Shown: positions 53,559-61,481, counted from the stretch's first letter. The stretch is 64,000 nucleotides of DNA from Staphylococcus carnosus (GCF_900458435.1 NZ_UHCT01000001.1:310001-374000), one strand, 5' to 3'. Notes: a model not told the origin generated them from the letters alone. Translations and numbers: made by a program.

Positions 53559-54524
53559 ATGAATAAGCTTTTTGCAATGGGTGAAGCTTTGATTGATTTT
53601 ATACCAAACGAACGAGATTCAAAACTGAAAGAGGTTTCGCAATTTCAACCGCAAGTTGGCGGGGCACCAACAAATGTCGCAAGTTGTGTTGCTAAATTAG
53701 GGGGCAATGCTTCAATCATTACACAAGTAGGCGAAGATGCATTCGGCGAAAAAATAGAAGATACATTAAATACTATTGGTGTAGATACTAATTATTTAAT
53801 GAAGACTGATAAAGCGACTACAGCACTTGCCTTTGTAAGTTTAACAAAAGAAGGAGAACGTGATTTTGCTTTTTATCGTAAACCTTCAGCAGACATGCTA
53901 TTAAAAACAGAAGATTTACCCGATTTAAATTTTAGTTCAACAGATATTCTTCATTTTTGTTCTGTAGACTTAGTAGAATCTCCAATGAAACAAACACATA
54001 TGGAAATCATTGATAAGATGTTGAAAGAAAATGGAACTGTCGTTTTTGATCCTAATCTTCGCTTTCCACTTTGGGATTCTCTTGATGATTTACGTGAAAC
54101 AGTTTTAGATTTTATTCCCAAAGCGCATATCGTTAAAATATCTGACGAAGAATTAGAATTCATTACGAATTTAAAAGATGAGAATGAAGCTATTGAATCA
54201 TTGTTTGTGGGTAATGTTGAAATCATTATCTATACTGAAGGCAAAAATGGCGCTTCCATTTATACAAAAAATGGAATGATAGCACGTGAGAACGGATTTG
54301 AAGTTACTGTGAAGGATACCACAGGAGCAGGAGATGCTTTTATAGGCGCAATCATATTTCAATTATTGAAAGAAGATAGAAAGCATTTAACAGAAAATGG
54401 CAATCAATACTTAAGATTCGCAAATGCAGTAGGTGGAGTAACCACTACAGCGTATGGCGCAATAGAAAGTTTGCCATATCTGGAAGACGTTGAAAATCTA
54501 ATGAAAAATTCAGAAACAAAATAA
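53559..54524 (+). CDS. scrK: Fructokinase, PfkB family
   Basis: 321 residues. It phosphorylates fructose (or a related sugar) with ATP in the cytoplasm. Motifs are MGEALIDFIP, the PfkB signature GGAPTNVASCVAKLGG, and the catalytic/anion-hole DTTGAGDAFIGA. AGAGG lies 7 nt before ATG 53559. It stands 71 nt after the TetR gene and is followed by its own terminator. There is no sucrose hydrolase or PTS gene next to it, unlike typical scr operons, so the exact sugar is inferred. Confidence 0.85.
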   Translation: MNKLFAMGEALIDFIPNERDSKLKEVSQFQPQVGGAPTNVASCVAKLGGNASIITQVGEDAFGEKIEDTLNTIGVDTNYLMKTDKATTALAFVSLTKEGERDFAFYRKPSADMLLKTEDLPDLNFSSTDILHFCSVDLVESPMKQTHMEIIDKMLKENGTVVFDPNLRFPLWDSLDDLRETVLDFIPKAHIVKISDEELEFITNLKDENEAIESLFVGNVEIIIYTEGKNGASIYTKNGMIARENGFEVTVKDTTGAGDAFIGAIIFQLLKEDRKHLTENGNQYLRFANAVGGVTTTAYGAIESLPYLEDVENLMKNSETK

Positions 54525-54535
54525 TATATGAATTT

Positions 54536-54578
54536 AAACTGTTAAACCTTATTATAAAAGGGTTTGACAGCTTTTTTT
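54536..54578 (+). terminator. Terminator of the fructokinase gene
   Basis: CTGTTAAACCTT pairs with AAGGGTTTGACAG (with mismatch and G-U), followed by seven T. Confidence 0.8.
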
Positions 54579-54600
54579 AATTATATCGTAAAAAAGGTAA

Positions 54601-54651
54601 CGATATATCGTTGACTTATTTCGATATATCGCTTATAATTTCGATATATCG
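54601..54651 (+). promoter_or_regulatory. PadR operon promoter with three CGATATATCG operators
   Basis: The 10-bp palindrome CGATATATCG occurs at 54601-54610, 54622-54631 and 54642-54651. The promoter is -35 TTGACT (54611-54616), exactly 17 nt, -10 TATAAT (54634-54639). One operator abuts the -35, one sits in the spacer, and one covers the start site. This is a textbook arrangement for tight autorepression. Confidence 0.9.
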
Positions 54652-54681
54652 AAATAAAGAAAACGAAAGAAGGAATTAAAT

Positions 54682-55266
54682 ATGTTTAGACGTGGATTTG
54701 ATCAATTCAGAAATATGAGAGATAGTGAAGGATTTGATTTTGGAAGAGGTTTTGGCGGCTTTGAGAAAATGTTTGGCGGCCGTGGACAAGAGCGTATGTT
54801 TAAAAAAGGCAACTTGCAGTTTATGATATTAAATTCTTTAAAAGAAGAACCGAAACACGGTTATCAAATCATTAAAGATTTAGAAGAACAATTTAAAGGT
54901 TTCTATTCACCAAGCCCAGGTTCTGTTTATCCTATTTTACAAATGTTGGAAGACAGAGAATTTGTTTCAGTTACTAAAGAAGGCAATAAAAAAATATATA
55001 CCATTACTGAAGAAGGAGAAAACTTCTTAAAAGAAAATGGGGACCAAAACGAATTCGCAAACAGTATGAAACAATTTCAAAACTTTAATAGAGAAGATAT
55101 GAAAACATTAGGTGCAGATATTAAAGAAGCAGTGAACGCAATCTTAACAGCAAGTAAAGAAGCAATGACAGATGAAGAAAAACGTAAACAATTCGACCGC
55201 TTCCTCACTCAAATCAAAGATCAAGCGCAAAACTTATACAAAGAAGATGACAACCATGACAAATAA
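54682..55266 (+). CDS. PadR-family transcriptional regulator
   Basis: 194 residues. A Gly/Phe/Arg-rich N-terminus (GRGFGGFEKMFGGRGQ) precedes the PadR winged helix (LQFMILNSLKEEPKHGYQII; SPGSVYPILQMLEDREFV; KKIYTITEEG). The C-terminal helices would dimerise. AGAAGGAATT precedes ATG 54682. Its stop overlaps the start of the flavoprotein gene, so the two form an operon under the three-operator promoter. It probably de-represses a detoxifying monooxygenase when a phenolic, quinone or drug ligand is sensed, by analogy with other PadR systems. Confidence 0.92.
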   Translation: MFRRGFDQFRNMRDSEGFDFGRGFGGFEKMFGGRGQERMFKKGNLQFMILNSLKEEPKHGYQIIKDLEEQFKGFYSPSPGSVYPILQMLEDREFVSVTKEGNKKIYTITEEGENFLKENGDQNEFANSMKQFQNFNREDMKTLGADIKEAVNAILTASKEAMTDEEKRKQFDRFLTQIKDQAQNLYKEDDNHDK

Positions 55267-56463
55267 AAAATTGGCATCATTGGCGGAGGACCAGGCGGAT
55301 TAATGCTTGGTTTACTCCTTCAAAACCAAGGTTTAGACGTTCATATTTATGAAAAAGCAGACCGCAACGTCAATCGTTCACGCGGCGGCTCATTAGACAT
55401 CCACCACGATACAGGACAACTCCCATTGGCCGAAGCAGGTTTACTTGATGAGTTTAAAGCATTAGCACGCTTTGAAGGCGAAGACACTAAAATAGTAGAT
55501 AAACAGGGTCATATCTATTTTGAAGAAGATGCTGAAGGAGAAGGCGGACGACCAGAAATTGATCGTGGTGAATTATGTGATTTAATCCAAAACAAAATTG
55601 AACCAGAACGTATTCATTATGGATATAAATTTGAAAGTATGGATACATTAGAAGATGGAAAGGTTAAAGTCCACTTTCACCATAGCGACAACTTCAACCA
55701 AATTGAACAAAAAGAAACTGAAGTTTTCGATTTAGTAATAGGATCAGATGGCGCATTTTCAAAAGTACGTCCATTCCTTGCTGACACAGATATAATTTAT
55801 ACAGGTGTCTCATTTATCGAACTCAGCGTGCCTGACGTTCATACACAATATCCCGACTTAGCCGAATATAATAAAAATGGCAAAATGATGGGACTTGGCG
55901 GAGATCAGTTAATACTAGGACAATTGAATGGTGACGGGCGTATTGTCGTCTATGTTGCTTATGAATTAGATAGAGACCAATTAGATGAATACAAAGCACT
56001 AGATAATGAGGCTTTGAAAGCACGTATACTAGAAGAATTTCAAGATTGGGACGAAGAACTGCTTAAATATATTAAATATGCCGATGATAATATTATGTTC
56101 AGACGTATCTATCGTCTGCCAATCGGATTTGAATGGCAACATCAATCGAATGTCACTTTAATTGGTGATGCAGCACACTTAATGAGTCCTTTTGCAGGGG
56201 AAGGTGTTAACATGGCACTTTATGATGCATACATGTTAGCCCATGCAATCGCAAACCACTCAAATCAAACAGAGCAAATTGACTTTGATAAAGCACTTGC
56301 TGAATATGAAAAAAATATGTATGAAAGTTCAAAAGAACGCGCAAAAGAATCTCAAGAAAATCTTGAAACATTCTTTAGAGAAGATGCACCTGAAGTGATG
56401 GCCAACTTCTTTATTGAAGGACAAAAAATGTTAGAGGCACAAAATCAACAATCTAATCAATAG
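55256..56463 (+). pseudogene. TetX-like FAD-dependent monooxygenase, 5' frameshift
   Basis: This is a class A flavoprotein hydroxylase of about 402 residues. The ATG at 55256 reads MTNKK and then leaves frame, while the true continuation KIGIIGGGPGGLMLGLLLQ (FAD-binding GxGxxG) lies one frame over. Adding one A to the six-A run 55265-55270 joins them. Later motifs are intact: SRGGSLDIHHDTGQ, LVIGSDGAFSKVR and GDAAHLMSPFAGEGVNMA (the second FAD motif). The next in-frame ATG (55303) would lack the dinucleotide-binding loop. The alternatives are an ATT start at 55270, a homopolymer sequencing error, or a real lesion. The substrate is unknown; relatives hydroxylate drugs and aromatic compounds. 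Confidence 0.85.
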
Positions 56464-56497
56464 AACGCAATTAAATTTCAACCACATCTCGATTTGA

Positions 56498-56526
56498 TTG
56501 AAACCCCCAAGTAAATTTGATAAGAT
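56498..56526 (+). promoter_or_regulatory. Putative promoter of the antitoxin RNA
   Basis: TTGAAA (56498-56503), 17 nt, TAAGAT (56521-56526). Confidence 0.6.
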
Positions 56527-56532
56527 TTAATT

Positions 56533-56660
56533 GTATTAAAATAGCCCTTAGTCGGGTTAGGACGTAAGGGCTTGAGTACAGGATTCATGATTGGATATTG
56601 TGAATACCTCACCGAATAAAGTAGATGGACTAGTTATGTGGCAGCATAGCTAGTCTTTTT
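56533..56660 (+). ncRNA. Putative antisense antitoxin RNA of a type I toxin system
   Basis: This is an RNA of about 128 nt. It has a 5' hairpin AGCCCTTA…TAAGGGCTT (56543-56572), the segment ACCTCACCGAATAAAG (56606-56621), and the terminator GACTAG…CTAGTC with TTTTTT (56628-56660). That segment combines ACCTCAC and CCGAATAAAG, which are found separately on the plus strand opposite the toxin ribosome site (56771-56777 and 56785-56794). The RNA can therefore pair with the toxin leader and hide its Shine-Dalgarno sequence, as in Fst/par systems. It overlaps the 3' end of the toxin mRNA. The limits are inferred. Confidence 0.7.
56628..56660. terminator. Shared hairpin at the ends of toxin and antitoxin transcripts
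   Basis: GACTAG pairs with CTAGTC, with extra pairing TATG/CATA. A T-run on the plus strand ends the antitoxin RNA. The toxin stop codon (56650-56652) lies in this stem. Confidence 0.75.
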
Positions 56661-56763
56661 TATTGCTGTCTTTGCTGATTAAAAACTTGATAGCTGTAGC
56701 GAGTAAAGTCACTTGTACGATAGAAGAAAAATTAATCGTGAGTTCATGGATAATAATGTCCAT
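56650..56763 (-). CDS. Fst-like type I toxin, 37-residue membrane peptide
   Basis: 37 residues: MDIIIHELTINFSSIVQ begins it and it ends FLISKDSNKKD. It has one hydrophobic helix (about residues 9-29) and a charged hydrophilic tail, the form of small pore-forming type I toxins. The start at 56763 is chosen because GTGAGGTGAT lies just upstream and the alternative ATG (56767) frame stops after seven codons. The leader runs from about 56834 or 56890 and can fold over the ribosome site. A converging antisense RNA with complementary leader segments lies at its 3' end. It resembles Fst/PepA1-type toxins in design; sequence-level family membership is inferred. Confidence 0.7.
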   Translation of the reverse strand: MDIIIHELTINFSSIVQVTLLATAIKFLISKDSNKKD

Positions 56764-56840
56764 CCATATCACCTCACTTTCTTGCCGAATAAAGAAAAGA
56801 GGTACTCACATGCGTCGTTGAGCCTGTTACTCATAAATTT

Positions 56841-56869
56841 AGTTTAGCACTTTGAACATCTGTTTTCAA
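56841..56869 (-). promoter_or_regulatory. Toxin promoter, proximal
   Basis: On the minus strand the -35 is TTGAAA (56869-56864), with 17 nt and -10 TAAACT (56846-56841). Its spacer contains AAAACAGATGTTCA, an 11/14 match to the LexA box. Confidence 0.6.
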
Positions 56870-56877
56870 AGGAAATA

Positions 56878-56906
56878 CGAACAAATGTTCGATTTAAATT
56901 ATAGCA
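56878..56906 (-). promoter_or_regulatory. LexA (SOS) box with extended -10 promoter upstream of the toxin
   Basis: CGAACAAATGTTCG (56878-56891) matches the low-GC Gram-positive LexA operator CGAACRNRYGTTYG at every position. On the minus strand an extended -10 TGCTATAAT (56906-56898) would start transcription at about 56891, exactly at the box. The only gene downstream in that direction before the flavoprotein operon is the 37-residue toxin. Confidence 0.8.
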
Positions 56907-57029
56907 TATCTCCTAGTAAGATGCATGAGTGATGAAAAATAAAAGCGAACACTTTTTCAAAATCATTAGGAAACTAAAAATCCTTACACTGAAGAAATTT
57001 AAGTCAACTTACTACGATACATTATCTGT

Positions 57030-57572
57030 TTATAAATCACCGTTTGTCATTTTCAGCAACTGGACGACTTGATTTTCAATGGCTGCTTTATTTGAATTTT
57101 CATCTTGAATATAAACCATGACCATTTGAACAATGCCTGCAGCAAAAAATTCTGGGAAAAGCTGTTCGCTTAAATGGTGTGCTTTCATAAATGTTGTACT
57201 TAATCTGCCGTCTAACTGGCGTATAATAAATTTTTGCAATTTCTGTTTGTATTCATCAGCGTTTTTAATGCTGAAGAGACATTTGAAAAATGTTTGATGT
57301 GTTTCGAAAAAATCAAACCAAATTGTTGTACCTTCTTTTAAGCCTAAATCTTTCTTCGCTTCACAAATTTCATCTAATTGGTCAAAGTGTTTTTGAACAA
57401 TCGCATCAAGCAAGTCGTATTTATCTAAATAATGAAGATAGAAAGTTTTACGCTCTATTTCAGCTGCATCTGCGATTTCTTTGATTGTTATTTTCTCAAA
57501 GTCCTTTTTATAAAATAATTCTAAAAAAGTTTCAGTAATATTGCGTCGTGTTTTAATTACACGTTTATCCAT
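57030..57572 (-). CDS. TetR-family regulator
   Basis: 180 residues from ATG 57572 (AGGAG 10 nt upstream; the in-frame ATG at 57590 contains that ribosome site). The TetR helix-turn-helix is at residues about 24-50 (ITIKEIADAAEIERKTFYLH). The C-terminal region, about 110 residues, would bind the inducer (TTFMKAHHLSEQLFPEFFAAG). It is divergent from the dienelactone-hydrolase-like gene across 148-166 nt containing a 12-bp palindrome, so it probably controls that gene and itself. The ligand is unknown. Confidence 0.88.
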   Translation of the reverse strand: MDKRVIKTRRNITETFLELFYKKDFEKITIKEIADAAEIERKTFYLHYLDKYDLLDAIVQKHFDQLDEICEAKKDLGLKEGTTIWFDFFETHQTFFKCLFSIKNADEYKQKLQKFIIRQLDGRLSTTFMKAHHLSEQLFPEFFAAGIVQMVMVYIQDENSNKAAIENQVVQLLKMTNGDL

Positions 57573-57614
57573 AATGGAACATCTCCTCATTTAAAACCCG
57601 ATTTTATAAATATG

Positions 57615-57626
57615 TGTATTAATACA
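57615..57626. promoter_or_regulatory. 12-bp palindrome, candidate TetR operator
   Basis: TGTATTAATACA is a perfect palindrome 43 nt upstream of the TetR start in the shared intergenic region. Near repeats of GTATACA follow at 57640 and 57703. Confidence 0.45.
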
Positions 57627-57738
57627 TAACTGTTCGAGGGTATACATTGTATAAATAAATTTCTTGATATATTTAAATTATACACACAAGAGTTATAAAA
57701 CACTAGAGTGAATTAATAAAGATAAAAGGGTGATTATT

Positions 57739-58662
57739 TTGAAAGAACAACATGTAACCTTTAAAACAAGAGATGTTGAAACTGCAGGTATTTTGAGAAC
57801 ACCGGATAATGCGACTGACCAACCACTGCCGACAATTGTAGTGATGCATCCGATCAGCAGTGTGAAAGAACAAACTGCAAGCATTTATGCGAAACGTTTA
57901 ACTGAAGAAGGGTTTGCAACTTTAGCGTTTGATGCGGCCCACCAAGGTGAGATTGCTGCAGAACCCAAAAATATTGAAGTGCCTTATTATCGGGTAGATG
58001 ATGCCAAAGCAGCTATCGACTATTTAAATACACTTGATATTGTAGATGACAAACGAATTGGTATTTTAGGTATTTGCGGAGGAGGCGGTTATGCAGTTAA
58101 TGCCAGCTTAACTGACAAACGTATTAAAGCAGTCAGCTCTGTGGTGAGTGTCAACTTTGGAATGATCGCACGAGAAGGTGATTTCACACCTGATTCTGCA
58201 TTGAAAACATTATATCAAGTTGCAGAACAACGCGAAGCAGAAGCTAAAGGCGGAGAACAAGCACTAATGCCTTATGCGCCTGATAGTGAAGCGCAGCGTA
58301 AAGAATTAGGGCTTGATGACATCGATATTAAAGAAGCAGTAGACTATTATAGAACAGACCTTGGTTATCATGAAAATGTGACAAACCGATATCGTGTTAT
58401 CGATCAAGCTGATGTCATTGGTTTTGATGCCTATCATTTAGCTGATAAATTGCTGGATCAACCATTATATATTGTAGCAGGTGATAAACCAGGTGCATTT
58501 GGATCTTATCGTTGTGCTTATGAATTATTCGACAAAGCATTAAGTGACAAAAAGACATTGAATATTGTTAAAGGTGTTTCTCATTACGACTTATATGACC
58601 AACCTAAAGCAGTGGATGAAGCTTTAAAAGGATTAGTTCCTTTCTATAAAAAATATTTATAG
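57739..58662 (+). CDS. Dienelactone-hydrolase/YcjY-like alpha/beta hydrolase
   Basis: 307 residues from TTG 57739, which AAAGGGTG precedes at good spacing; GTG 57730 overlaps that site. It has an alpha/beta-hydrolase core with TIVVMHPISSVKEQ (oxyanion side), nucleophile region GILGICGGGGYAVNA (Cys in place of Ser, as in dienelactone hydrolases), the late IVAGDKPGAFGS and VSHYDLYD (His). It should be cytoplasmic and the substrate unknown; relatives act in detoxification. It is divergent from a TetR gene, presumably its repressor. Confidence 0.8.
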   Translation: MKEQHVTFKTRDVETAGILRTPDNATDQPLPTIVVMHPISSVKEQTASIYAKRLTEEGFATLAFDAAHQGEIAAEPKNIEVPYYRVDDAKAAIDYLNTLDIVDDKRIGILGICGGGGYAVNASLTDKRIKAVSSVVSVNFGMIAREGDFTPDSALKTLYQVAEQREAEAKGGEQALMPYAPDSEAQRKELGLDDIDIKEAVDYYRTDLGYHENVTNRYRVIDQADVIGFDAYHLADKLLDQPLYIVAGDKPGAFGSYRCAYELFDKALSDKKTLNIVKGVSHYDLYDQPKAVDEALKGLVPFYKKYL

Positions 58663-58716
58663 AAGCGTCGTTACTAAATCACTAGACTTGTGAAAACAAC
58701 TGTATACTAAAAATAA

Positions 58717-58758
58717 TGAACCCCCTTATTGCATCAATTTATGCAATAAGGGGGTTCA
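58717..58758. terminator. Perfect 18-bp-stem terminator
   Basis: TGAACCCCCTTATTGCAT and ATGCAATAAGGGGGTTCA pair completely around six bases. The minus side continues TTATTTTT. It serves two converging genes. Confidence 0.92.
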
Positions 58759-58766
58759 ACGATTTC

Positions 58767-59903
58767 TTAGATAAATAAGTTGTGATTTGCATGTTCGGTA
58801 TCGCCAATGTATGTGCCGACACCAGCAAATTCAACTTCTGAACGTAATTCTTCTTTTTTAATACCCATAACATCCATACTCATTGTACATGCGATGAGTT
58901 TAATATCATTATCAATCGCTTTATCAATCAGTGTTGGAAGGGAGTCTACATTTTTTTGTTTCATAATCATTTTCATCATCAAACGACCTAAGCCGAACAT
59001 GTTCATTTTTGAGAGTGGCATATTTTCTGGACCGCTTGGCAGCATCATACCGAATAATCGTTCAATGCCAGTCTTTTTCACTTTGCCGGGATTAGGACGT
59101 TTTAACGCATTTAAACCCCAGAACGTGCAGAAAATTGAAACTTCACGACCTGCAGCTCGAGCACCGTTCGCAATAATAAAGGCTGCTAAGGCTTTGTCTA
59201 ATTCACCACTGAATAAAACAATTGTTGTACCTTTTTCTGTATGTTGTACAGAGAGGTCTTTAGGCTGTTGTTCAGCTTTTTCAATGACTGCAGTGACTTC
59301 TTTTTCACTTTGTTTCAAGTCTACTAATGTATTGCCAGTTTGAGATGCCCAGCTTTTGATATCGCTTGCGAAACCTGGATCTGTCACTACTACTTCAAGC
59401 TGATCGCCTGGTTTTAATTGTTTGAGTTCTTGATTTACGTTCATCAACGGACCAGGACACTGCATACCGCTGTAGTTCACTTTCTTACGTCTGGATTTGA
59501 GAGAAGGTGGTGCAGTAGTTTCTTGTGCTGTCTCTGTTATTGCTGAATCTGTTGCTTCTTTTTCGTTTTTGGTTGGCGCAGTTTGTGCTTTTTCAGCTTC
59601 TGCTTTATCTTGAAAAGCTTGATAACCGCCGTTTAAATTGACGACTGTAAAACCGCTATCGCTCAACATTTGGCTTGCTTGCTGGCTGCGTTTGCCGGCT
59701 TGGCAATAAAGGTAATAAGTTTTACTTTGATCAAGCGGGAATTTGGTGTTGAGTGATGATAGTGGGTAAGACTGCGCACCGTCTATATGTCCCGCTTCAT
59801 ATTCTTCTGTTTCTCGTACATCTATCAATTGGCCTTGTTGGCCCATTGCTTCTAAATCTGCATCTGTTAAATCTGTAATTTGCACGGTTTTAAATTTAAC
59901 CAC
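58767..59903 (-). CDS. Rhodanese-TusA-DsrE three-domain sulfurtransferase (CstA-like)
   Basis: 378 residues from GTG 59903; AAAGGAG stands 9 nt before it, whereas ATG 59912 abuts that site. Domain order: rhodanese, about 5-105, with active loop YCQAGKRS; TusA/SirA, about 140-210, with the CPGP motif (MQCPGPLMN); DsrE/DsrF-like, about 220-378, with FIIANGARAAGREVSIFC and CTMSMDVMG. It should pass persulfide sulfur between cysteines in the cytoplasm. S. aureus CstA has the same architecture but sits in the CstR-controlled cst operon with a persulfide dioxygenase and quinone reductase; none of those is adjacent here. Confidence 0.85.
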   Translation of the reverse strand: MVKFKTVQITDLTDADLEAMGQQGQLIDVRETEEYEAGHIDGAQSYPLSSLNTKFPLDQSKTYYLYCQAGKRSQQASQMLSDSGFTVVNLNGGYQAFQDKAEAEKAQTAPTKNEKEATDSAITETAQETTAPPSLKSRRKKVNYSGMQCPGPLMNVNQELKQLKPGDQLEVVVTDPGFASDIKSWASQTGNTLVDLKQSEKEVTAVIEKAEQQPKDLSVQHTEKGTTIVLFSGELDKALAAFIIANGARAAGREVSIFCTFWGLNALKRPNPGKVKKTGIERLFGMMLPSGPENMPLSKMNMFGLGRLMMKMIMKQKNVDSLPTLIDKAIDNDIKLIACTMSMDVMGIKKEELRSEVEFAGVGTYIGDTEHANHNLFI

Positions 59904-60011
59904 GTAATCCATCTCCTTTGAGAATTGTTATAGTGATTGTACAAGTATTAAAGTAAGAAATAAAATGAACTGCATATGTTATGTTGAATATAAGAATATG
60001 AGGTGAGAAGC

Positions 60012-60269
60012 TTGAAGCAGCAAAAGATGTTTACACCCATTGAATGGATAATGATTAGTCTGCTTGTTTTATTGCTGATGGTGAATTTGCTGTCGATTTT
60101 TGACTTGATTGGGATAAATCAAGGCATACAAACACTAATATGGGGTGTTTATTTCATAATTATCGGTATTTTATTGCAACGATTCAACAAAAAGAAAATA
60201 GCTGTTATCGTATATATCATTGGAGTAGTAGATATGATAGTAGGTGTGATTCATTTATTGAGTTCATAA
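60012..60269 (+). CDS. Small membrane protein, paralogue A
   Basis: 85 residues from TTG 60012 (AGGTG 6 nt upstream). It has three hydrophobic helices. It contains MVNLLSIFDLIGINQG, which aligns with ILNMLSVFEVIHIT and ILSILSLFNIVALPQG in the next two genes. Unknown function. It is first of a three-gene tandem family. Confidence 0.7.
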   Translation: MKQQKMFTPIEWIMISLLVLLLMVNLLSIFDLIGINQGIQTLIWGVYFIIIGILLQRFNKKKIAVIVYIIGVVDMIVGVIHLLSS

Positions 60270-60282
60270 ATGAGGTGACATG

Positions 60283-60528
60283 ATGAGAAAAAGAACTGCT
60301 TTGGATTATCTTTTAGTAGGTGCATCAATTGTTTTGATAATATTAAATATGTTATCTGTTTTTGAAGTTATACATATTACGATTGCCTTTAGCAACTTGC
60401 TGCTTTCGTTTACGCTTTTAGTTTGTGCTTTAAGTACTTATCGAAGTGGTTACAAAAAAATAGCGTATTTTATAATGATTTCAGCGTGTTTTACTGGAGT
60501 GATAGGCTTTATTCAATTATTTGTTTAA
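60283..60528 (+). CDS. Small membrane protein, paralogue B
   Basis: 81 residues from ATG 60283; GAGGTGA is too close to the ATG at 60280. It has three helices with the same N-L-S-x-F core as its neighbours, and starts 13 nt after paralogue A stops. Unknown function. Confidence 0.7.
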   Translation: MRKRTALDYLLVGASIVLIILNMLSVFEVIHITIAFSNLLLSFTLLVCALSTYRSGYKKIAYFIMISACFTGVIGFIQLFV

Positions 60529-60606
60529 GCAACTATTCTTTAATACATAGTAATACGATATAATATAATTGAAGATGAATAATTTGATGAATAGGTGGTG
60601 TAAGCT

Positions 60607-60852
60607 TTGAAATCTAGTAAATTATGGGTCAGTTATGTTGGCATCGTTATTTTGGTAATAACTTTAATTTTAAGCATACTATCATTATTTAATATTGTAG
60701 CATTGCCACAAGGGTTTACTGGTCTTTTAAATGGTTTGATTCTCGTGATACTTTATTTCGTGATGTTTAGAGAGAGTAAAACATTAGGAAAAGTTATCTT
60801 GATTATTGGAATCTTGGATATTGTTTTGGGAGTAACTAATCTGCTTATATGA
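60607..60852 (+). CDS. Small membrane protein, paralogue C
   Basis: 81 residues from TTG 60607 with AGGTGGTG upstream. It has three hydrophobic helices and ends LDIVLGVTNLLI, like VDMIVGVIHLLSS in paralogue A. It lies 78 nt after paralogue B and 60 nt before a MarR regulator. Unknown function. Confidence 0.7.
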   Translation: MKSSKLWVSYVGIVILVITLILSILSLFNIVALPQGFTGLLNGLILVILYFVMFRESKTLGKVILIIGILDIVLGVTNLLI

Positions 60853-60912
60853 TAAACTAAGACTAATTATCTGAAATTTTCAGAGAGAATTTGAAGTAAA
60901 GGAATGTATAGA

Positions 60913-61362
60913 ATGACCGAGTACAATAATGATTATGAACACCTTTTGTTCTATTTCGCATATAAGACGTTCATCAATACGGCAGACGAGATTATTGAGA
61001 AGAAAGGTATGAGTCGTCAACATCACCGCTTCTTATTCTTTATCGACAAAGTTCCGGGTATTACCATCCGTGATCTATTGAAGAGTATGGAAATTTCAAA
61101 ACAAGGCAGCCATCAAACACTGCGCAAGTTGAAAGAAGAAGGGCTTGTAGTGGAAAAGAAATCTCAAGAAGATGGTCGTGTAAAAGAACTGTTTGTGACA
61201 GATAAAGGTCATGAACTCGTAACGGAAATCAATAAAGCACAAAATGATTTACTGCAAAATATCAAAACAAAAGTAGGTAATGACTGGAACGCTATGATGG
61301 AAGAGATGGCCAGTTATCGACCAGGATTCCAAGAAGTAAAATATTTAAAAAGTGAAAAATAA
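60913..61362 (+). CDS. MarR-family transcriptional regulator
   Basis: 149 residues from ATG 60913 (AAAGGA 9 nt upstream; ATG 60904 overlaps it). The winged helix spans about residues 45-100 (IRDLLKSMEISKQGSHQTLRK, wing QEDGRVKELFVTDKG). N- and C-terminal helices would dimerise. It lies downstream of the small-membrane-protein family and upstream of ipdC, whose promoter carries a palindrome that could be its site. The ligand is unknown. Confidence 0.88.
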   Translation: MTEYNNDYEHLLFYFAYKTFINTADEIIEKKGMSRQHHRFLFFIDKVPGITIRDLLKSMEISKQGSHQTLRKLKEEGLVVEKKSQEDGRVKELFVTDKGHELVTEINKAQNDLLQNIKTKVGNDWNAMMEEMASYRPGFQEVKYLKSEK

Positions 61363-61380
61363 GAAAATAATAGATTTTAT

Positions 61381-61427
61381 CCCTATCATGCAGATGCTAA
61401 AAAAGCGAAAGCAAGATAGGGTTTTTT
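61381..61427 (+). terminator. Terminator of the MarR gene
   Basis: CCCTATC pairs with GATAGGG across a structured loop (TGC…GCA inside), then six T. Confidence 0.75.
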
Positions 61428-61481
61428 ATTGAGAGAATACGAATGACAAAGTCTTCTTTTCCGACAAGATTACTTATATAA

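Noticed and set aside
56464..56660. Plus-strand hairpins as mere terminators of the flavoprotein gene
   Set aside because: The terminator lies almost 200 nt beyond the stop, a promoter-like pair precedes it, and the segment matches the toxin leader, so an independent antisense RNA is the better reading; it may still also end read-through from the flavoprotein gene.
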